Positions 6,453 to 9,432 of a DNA stretch of 9,432 nucleotides are shown piece after piece. The stretch is from Methanothrix sp. Its GTDB lineage: Archaea > Halobacteriota > Methanosarcinia > Methanotrichales > Methanotrichaceae. Below the pieces are notes generated by a model that did not search any database, had not been told where the DNA came from, and saw only the letters and a program-made list of their open reading frames with translations. The DNA is taken from assembly GCA_011391755.1 (NCBI GenBank), contig JAABPZ010000018.1, positions 1 to 9,432 of the forward strand, written 5' to 3'. Position 1 is the first letter of the stretch, and each line of letters opens with the position of its first letter. The position numbers and the translations under genes are program-made.

Positions 6453-6670
6453 CATGGGCCCGTCTGACTTTTTGGGGAAAGCAAGCCGAAACGGTGGCGA
6501 AGGCGGTTCTGCCCGATAACCTGCCCAATATGAGTCTTGTGATAGATGCCGACCGTCTCTGCCTGCAATTCTCTACGGAGAAGATAGGCACTCTGCTCTC
6601 CACGGTTGACGATCTACTGATGAACATTAAAATAGCGGAAGAGACACAATCATGTGCGGAGGAGAGATGA
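6449..6670 (+). CDS. pcc1: KEOPS complex subunit Pcc1
   Basis: 73 residues, close to the usual archaeal length of about 80. Pcc1 dimerises and binds Kae1 in the KEOPS complex, which makes N6-threonylcarbamoyladenosine (t6A) at position 37 of tRNAs that read ANN codons. The family pattern is visible: a first beta strand ([21 protein letters not shown]), a middle strand, then the diagnostic [20 protein letters not shown] helix. No catalytic residues are expected, since it acts as a scaffold and tRNA-contact subunit. The ATG overlaps the recJ stop and its own stop overlaps the serS start, both as ATGA. The other KEOPS genes (kae1-bud32, cgi121) are not in the window. Confidence 0.87.
   Translation: MTWARLTFWGKQAETVAKAVLPDNLPNMSLVIDADRLCLQFSTEKIGTLLSTVDDLLMNIKIAEETQSCAEER
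6658..6662 (+). promoter_or_regulatory. Ribosome binding site of serS inside pcc1
   Basis: GGAGG (continuing as GGAGGAGAG) ends 4 bases before the ATG at 6667. It excludes the in-frame ATG at 6652, which precedes it, and shows that serS has a strong initiation site of its own despite the overlap with pcc1. Confidence 0.75.
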
Positions 6671-8169
6671 AATTCCATTTAGAGGCAAGCTTCCGGCTGA
6701 GCGCGGACGCGGAAAAGGCCGAGGCGGTCGTTTCAGACTTTTTTAGCAACGCCGGGCCCATATTGCAGAAGGGCGCACCTGATGGCCAGGGCGCCAAGAT
6801 TACAGCATGGAAGCAGGCCGGTAGCAAGATCGATCTGGTCATTGACAGTGATCGATTTGTGCGAGCCCACGATGCGCTGCTCAGGCTGCGCCGGCCGCTG
6901 TCCGAGCTTTTGGGGAAAGAATTTCGTATCGGTGTGCGCGGCCTGGATGTAAACAAATTCGAGATAGAGGTCGAGTCGGAAAGGGCCATAAATCACAAGA
7001 TACCTTATGTTCGAGAGATAAGATTTGAGGATGGCCGACTGCATCTATCACTGGACGTGGGCCCGAAGGGAACTTTAGGCCAGTCGGAGATGGAAAACCG
7101 CATACCTGATAGGATAATCAGCCTTCTGGAAGAGAAGCTGCAGAGCAGCTATGGAGGCAAAACCGAGCACTGGGAGCTGCTCTGGGAGAGCGCGCCACGC
7201 CCGCCCAAGTTCACCGGCGATCCTACAGAGGAGATGCAAAAGGCGGGCTGGATCAAGCATGGTTCGAGCCGCGGCCAGTGGATCTACGGGCCGGAGGCGA
7301 CGCACGTATTTCGCACCTTCGAGAAGATTGTGCTGGAAGAGATCGTGGAGCCTTTGGGCTATCGCGAGATGATCTTTCCCAAGCTAGATACCTGGGATGT
7401 CTGGAAGAAGAGCGGCCACGCCCAAGGCGTCTACCCGGAGATCTACTTTGTCTGCCCGCCCAAGACTCGCGATCCGGCCTTCTGGGAAGAGGTCATGGAC
7501 CACTACAAGGTCACCCATGAGGTGCCCCTGGAACTGGTCAAAGAGAAGATAGATTTACCCATCGGTGGCATGTGCTATGCCCAATGCCCTACCTTCTGGG
7601 GATTTCTGCAGGGCATGACCTTGCCTCGCGAGGAGATGCCCATCACCGTCTTCGATAGATCCGGCACCTCTCATCGCTACGAGTCCGGGGGCATTCACGG
7701 CATCGAGCGGGTGGATGAGTTTCACAGGATCGAGATCGTGTGGCTGGGCACGCGCGAGCAGGTTCTGGCAGAAGCTGAGAAGCTGAAGGCCTGCTACAAG
7801 CACATCTTCGAGGATATCCTGGAGCTGCACTGGAGGACGGCCTGGGTCACACCCTGGTTCATGGCCCAGGAAGGAAAGACGGGCCTTTCCGAGATGTCCG
7901 GGGCAGGAACTGTGGACTACGAGGCGGTGCTGCCCTACAACGGCAACTGGATCGAGTTTCAGAATTTGTCCGTCAATGGTGAGAAGTATCCCAAGGGCTT
8001 CACAGTGAAGTCCCAATCGGGAGAAGCGCTCTGGTCGGGATGCAGCGGCGTCGGTCTCGAGCGCTGGGCCTCGGCATTGCTGAGCCAGAAGGGCCTGGAC
8101 CCTGTTAATTGGCCCGAAGAATTCCAAAAACGTATTGGTGAGATGCCAAAAGGGATCAGGTTCCTGTGA
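6667..8169 (+). CDS. serS: Type-2 (methanogenic-type) seryl-tRNA synthetase
   Basis: Charges tRNA-Ser with serine; the product also feeds selenocysteine synthesis where present. 500 residues, the normal length. The N-terminal tRNA-binding domain (1 to about 165) is the unusual type-2 form instead of the coiled-coil arm of standard SerRS. The class II catalytic domain follows: motif 1 region [23 protein letters not shown], motif 2 region [26 protein letters not shown], motif 3 GVGLERW. The serine-binding zinc ligands of this family are visible as Cys303 (GGMCYAQC), a Glu in RVDEFHR (about 351) and Cys459 (WSGCSG). Ends in the conserved EMPKGIRFL. The start at 6667 gives the family opening MK(F/L) and overlaps the pcc1 stop as ATGA. 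This enzyme type is nearly confined to methanogens and is the best clue to the organism. Last gene of the operon. Confidence 0.96.
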   Translation: MKFHLEASFRLSADAEKAEAVVSDFFSNAGPILQKGAPDGQGAKITAWKQAGSKIDLVIDSDRFVRAHDALLRLRRPLSELLGKEFRIGVRGLDVNKFEIEVESERAINHKIPYVREIRFEDGRLHLSLDVGPKGTLGQSEMENRIPDRIISLLEEKLQSSYGGKTEHWELLWESAPRPPKFTGDPTEEMQKAGWIKHGSSRGQWIYGPEATHVFRTFEKIVLEEIVEPLGYREMIFPKLDTWDVWKKSGHAQGVYPEIYFVCPPKTRDPAFWEEVMDHYKVTHEVPLELVKEKIDLPIGGMCYAQCPTFWGFLQGMTLPREEMPITVFDRSGTSHRYESGGIHGIERVDEFHRIEIVWLGTREQVLAEAEKLKACYKHIFEDILELHWRTAWVTPWFMAQEGKTGLSEMSGAGTVDYEAVLPYNGNWIEFQNLSVNGEKYPKGFTVKSQSGEALWSGCSGVGLERWASALLSQKGLDPVNWPEEFQKRIGEMPKGIRFL

Positions 8170-8188
8170 ACCCGATCCTCAACCTAAC

Positions 8189-8193
8189 TTTTT
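8189..8193 (+). terminator. Weak T5 terminator after serS
   Basis: T5 lies 20 bases past the serS stop, in the 79-base gap before the convergent TPR gene. Short for an archaeal terminator; no stable hairpin seen before it. Confidence 0.3.
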
Positions 8194-8238
8194 AAGATGA
8201 TTTAACGGCGTGATGCCTTTGTTGCTGTTGCCTTTTAT

Positions 8239-8292
8239 AGACGGTTGACTAAATGCCCTCTCTGCTGCTGGCAAGGTAGTCATCAACCGTCT
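8239..8292 (-). repeat. 10-base inverted repeat around the TPR gene stop codon
   Basis: AGACGGTTGA (8239-8248) and TCAACCGTCT (8283-8292) are perfect reverse complements, 34 bases apart. In the TPR message they would pair codons near the end of the gene with bases just after the TAG, leaving the stop in the loop. This may be a 3'-end-protecting hairpin, or chance. Confidence 0.4.
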
Positions 8293-8791
8293 TGCGCTGC
8301 GTGGCAGGCTTTGCTCTGGCGTATGCTTCATCTGCCTTATCGGTATCACCAAGCTTTGTGTAGACATCGCCTATGCTCTCCCAGGTATATGTATTATCAG
8401 GATTCAGGTCCAAGGCCTGGGCCAAGGCATCCAATGCTTCATCATATTTGCCCATACGGGTAAGAGTCCTGCCTTTGCTCGTTAGTATATTCGAAGAGTC
8501 TGGCTTGAGATTCAATGCCATTTCGTAATATACCAGTGCCTGATAATAATATCCAATGTTATTCATGACGTCCCCCTGACCGGCCCAGTCGAAGGCTGAG
8601 TTTGGATCCGCCTCGATCGCGCGCCCGAAACAGCCAAAAGCCACATCGTTCTGGCCTGCGGTGACCAGATCGGCACAATCGGCTGCTCCACTTTCCAGGG
8701 GGAAGTCTTGGGCTATGCAAATGCTCACGCATGACAAGCATAAAAAACAAAATATAATTTCTATTGAAAGATACTTGGTCTGGCTTTTCAT
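8249..8791 (-). CDS. Exported TPR-repeat protein
   Basis: 180 residues from the chosen ATG. A Sec signal peptide with an unusually Cys-rich hydrophobic core (about 8-27, Cys 15, 18, 21, 25) likely ends at CIA before Gln28, so the mature protein is outside the cell or on its outer face. The mature part begins with LESGAADCADLVTAGQ and contains three to four tetratricopeptide repeats at about 33-64, 66-98, 101-131 and 134-165. Each has the expected pattern, e.g. GKYDEALDALAQALDLNPDN and GDTDKADEAYARAKP. TPRs form a helical scaffold that binds proteins; the partner is unknown. Two cysteines, 39 and 54, could form a disulfide in the first repeat. The reading frame continues upstream to an ATG at 8923, but the ATG at 8791 opens the signal peptide and sits 5 bases after GGTGA. 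Single gene, convergent with serS. Confidence 0.85.
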   Translation of the reverse strand: MKSQTKYLSIEIIFCFLCLSCVSICIAQDFPLESGAADCADLVTAGQNDVAFGCFGRAIEADPNSAFDWAGQGDVMNNIGYYYQALVYYEMALNLKPDSSNILTSKGRTLTRMGKYDEALDALAQALDLNPDNTYTWESIGDVYTKLGDTDKADEAYARAKPATQRKTVDDYLASSREGI

Positions 8792-8796
8792 TCCTG

Positions 8797-8801
8797 TCAC
8801 C
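8797..8801 (-). promoter_or_regulatory. Ribosome binding site deciding the TPR gene start
   Basis: GGTGA on the minus strand, 5 bases before the ATG at 8791. Supports that start over the in-frame ATG at 8923. Confidence 0.7.
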
Positions 8802-8837
8802 TTCGGCAATTGTTCTTGCGAAATACTTGGTGCTCTG

Positions 8838-8850
8838 AATATATCAATTA
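8838..8850 (-). promoter_or_regulatory. Probable TATA promoter of the TPR gene
   Basis: The minus strand reads TAATTGATATATT. A start about 25 bases on (near 8816) gives a leader of about 25 bases that includes GGTGA. This also argues that transcription starts after the upstream ATG at 8923. The rest of the gap to 8950 shows nothing else recognisable. Confidence 0.45.
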
Positions 8851-8949
8851 TGCGTGTTGTAGTTGTAATTGATCCATGCATATCGATCTCAATATGAAGA
8901 CGTACATCGCCTTTGTCCAACATTACAGAGTTGACGGGGCCCCAGACGA

Positions 8950-9144
8950 TCAGCCATTCTTCTTATTTTGCTCGTAGTCCTCTCGTATGGCTCTGGCCAT
9001 CTCCTCGTCCGCTTCCACGATCAAAGCGCCCATGTAATCGCAGTTCTTGCAGCGGTAGATCTTGCCGGTGTAGCCGCCCGCCTCGTAATACAGGTCAGCG
9101 CTGCCGCAGACCGGGCATACCTCCCGGATCTTCTCTAGCTTCAT
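8950..9144 (-). CDS. Small zinc-ribbon protein of unknown function
   Basis: 64 residues. Two zinc knuckles, CPVCGS (Cys10, 13) and CKNC (Cys32, 35), flank an 18-residue loop (SADLYYEAGGYTGKIYR), a standard four-Cys zinc ribbon. The loop resembles those of TFIIB/TFIIS-like ribbons. The C-terminal 20 residues (EADEEMARAIREDYEQNKK) form a charged helix. No enzyme domain. Proteins of this size and shape are common in methanogens and may bind nucleic acid or protein; no specific role can be assigned. ATG at 9144 with GAGG 8 bases upstream (9153-9156). Divergent from the C2HC protein, sharing a 94-base promoter gap. Confidence 0.75.
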   Translation of the reverse strand: MKLEKIREVCPVCGSADLYYEAGGYTGKIYRCKNCDYMGALIVEADEEMARAIREDYEQNKKNG

Positions 9145-9152
9145 GATGAAGT

Positions 9153-9156
9153 CCTC
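9153..9156 (-). promoter_or_regulatory. Ribosome binding site of the zinc-ribbon gene
   Basis: GAGG (within CGAGAGGAC on the minus strand), 8 bases before the ATG at 9144. Confidence 0.55.
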
Positions 9157-9185
9157 TCGGTTTCAGGAGTTTAACTTTTGCGTGC

Positions 9186-9200
9186 TGCGAAGAGTTTTTG
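9186..9200 (+). promoter_or_regulatory. Candidate BRE/TATA promoter of the C2HC protein gene
   Basis: TGCGAAGAG followed by TTTTTGAT. A start about 25 bases on (near 9220) would give a short leader with GAGGG at 9228-9232. The TATA part is a poor match. Confidence 0.3.
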
Positions 9201-9238
9201 ATTTTGAATTATCTAGGGGATGTATCTGAGGGATGAAA

Positions 9239-9432
9239 ATGACTCGACAAAGCTCAAGTGGAAACTGCAGCTATTGCCAGGGAAGCTATGCCAAGTCGGC
9301 AATGGCCCGGCATTTGAAGGCCTGCAAAGCAAGGCAGGAAGATAATGAATCGGATATAAGCAGTTCCCCAAAAGGCAGCGCCAAAAGAACTATCCTCCAT
9401 TTGCAGGTGGTGGGTCGCGACAGATCGATGTA
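9239..9432 (+). CDS. C2HC zinc-finger protein, probable pRiA4b ORF-3-like (3' end outside window)
   Basis: 64 complete codons are visible, with no stop before the window edge. Near the N-terminus is a C-x2-C-x11-H-x3-C zinc finger (Cys10, Cys13, His25, Cys29; NCSYCQGSYAKSAMARHLKAC). A polar linker (about 30-50) follows, then a hydrophobic strand ILHLQVVGRDRSMY. That strand resembles, from memory, the opening of the domain annotated as plasmid pRiA4b ORF-3-like, often found in methanogens behind such a finger; its function is unknown. The start is ATG 9239, 6 bases after GAGGG (9228-9232). The in-frame ATG at 9233 directly abuts that site and is less likely. Divergent from the zinc-ribbon gene. 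Confidence 0.6.
   Translation, partial: MTRQSSSGNCSYCQGSYAKSAMARHLKACKARQEDNESDISSSPKGSAKRTILHLQVVGRDRSM

Noticed and set aside
7555..8127. Open frame (190 codons) on the minus strand opposite serS
   Set aside because: Entirely inside the serS catalytic domain, no recognisable motif; a shadow.
8792..8923. 44-residue N-terminal extension of the TPR protein
   Set aside because: It would bury the signal peptide, contains the probable TATA box, and has no good ribosome site at 8923.
1..9432. A novel defence or mobile system in this window
   Set aside because: No transposase, integrase, nuclease-helicase pairing, toxin-antitoxin pair or repeat array; RecJ sits in a housekeeping operon. Only the last partial gene hints at accessory DNA beyond the edge.

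Overview
The window is archaeal and most likely comes from a methanogen of the Methanosarcinales, plausibly Methanothrix (Methanosaeta). The strongest sign is a complete type-2 (methanogenic-type) seryl-tRNA synthetase, a family largely restricted to methanogens. It sits in one operon with an archaeal S15 ribosomal protein, an archaeal RecJ-like DHH nuclease and the KEOPS subunit Pcc1. Other supports are archaeal TATA/BRE-like promoters, strong Shine-Dalgarno sites, a glycyl-radical ribonucleotide reductase and a DUF116 membrane protein. Base composition is moderate (by eye a little above half G+C), with AT-rich gaps between genes. The genus is an inference; no search was run.

Layout. (1) 1-422: 3' two thirds of an Fe/Mn superoxide dismutase. 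It converges on a minus-strand PsbP-like lipoprotein (449-1036) over an A/T-run terminator. (2) 1037-1341: a gene-free 305-base gap with a divergent promoter pair and a perfect 12-base palindrome. (3) 1342-3618: nrdD, the anaerobic ribonucleotide reductase, then an 8Fe-8S ferredoxin (3702-3878) with its own TATA box and a T9 terminator. (4) 3902-4564, minus: a DUF116 protein with two membrane segments and nine cysteines, divergent from the next operon. (5) 4690-8169: rps15-recJ-pcc1-serS, four genes joined by three consecutive ATGA stop/start overlaps. (6) 8249-8791, minus: an exported TPR protein. (7) 8950-9144, minus: a small zinc-ribbon protein, divergent from (8) the start of a C2HC zinc-finger protein (9239 to the window end) that looks like a pRiA4b ORF-3-type protein.

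How they fit together. The core is a housekeeping information-processing operon covering a small-subunit ribosomal protein, a DNA repair/replication nuclease, a subunit of the tRNA t6A-modifying complex and a tRNA charging enzyme. nrdD supplies deoxynucleotides under anoxia. The ferredoxin next to it is a low-potential electron carrier; a direct link between the two is unproven. SOD protects oxygen-sensitive enzymes. The rest are envelope or exported proteins and small zinc proteins of unknown function. I see no mobile element, CRISPR array, tRNA, rRNA or defence system. The window is mostly ordinary chromosome, and the points worth following up are the poorly characterised families and the operon architecture.
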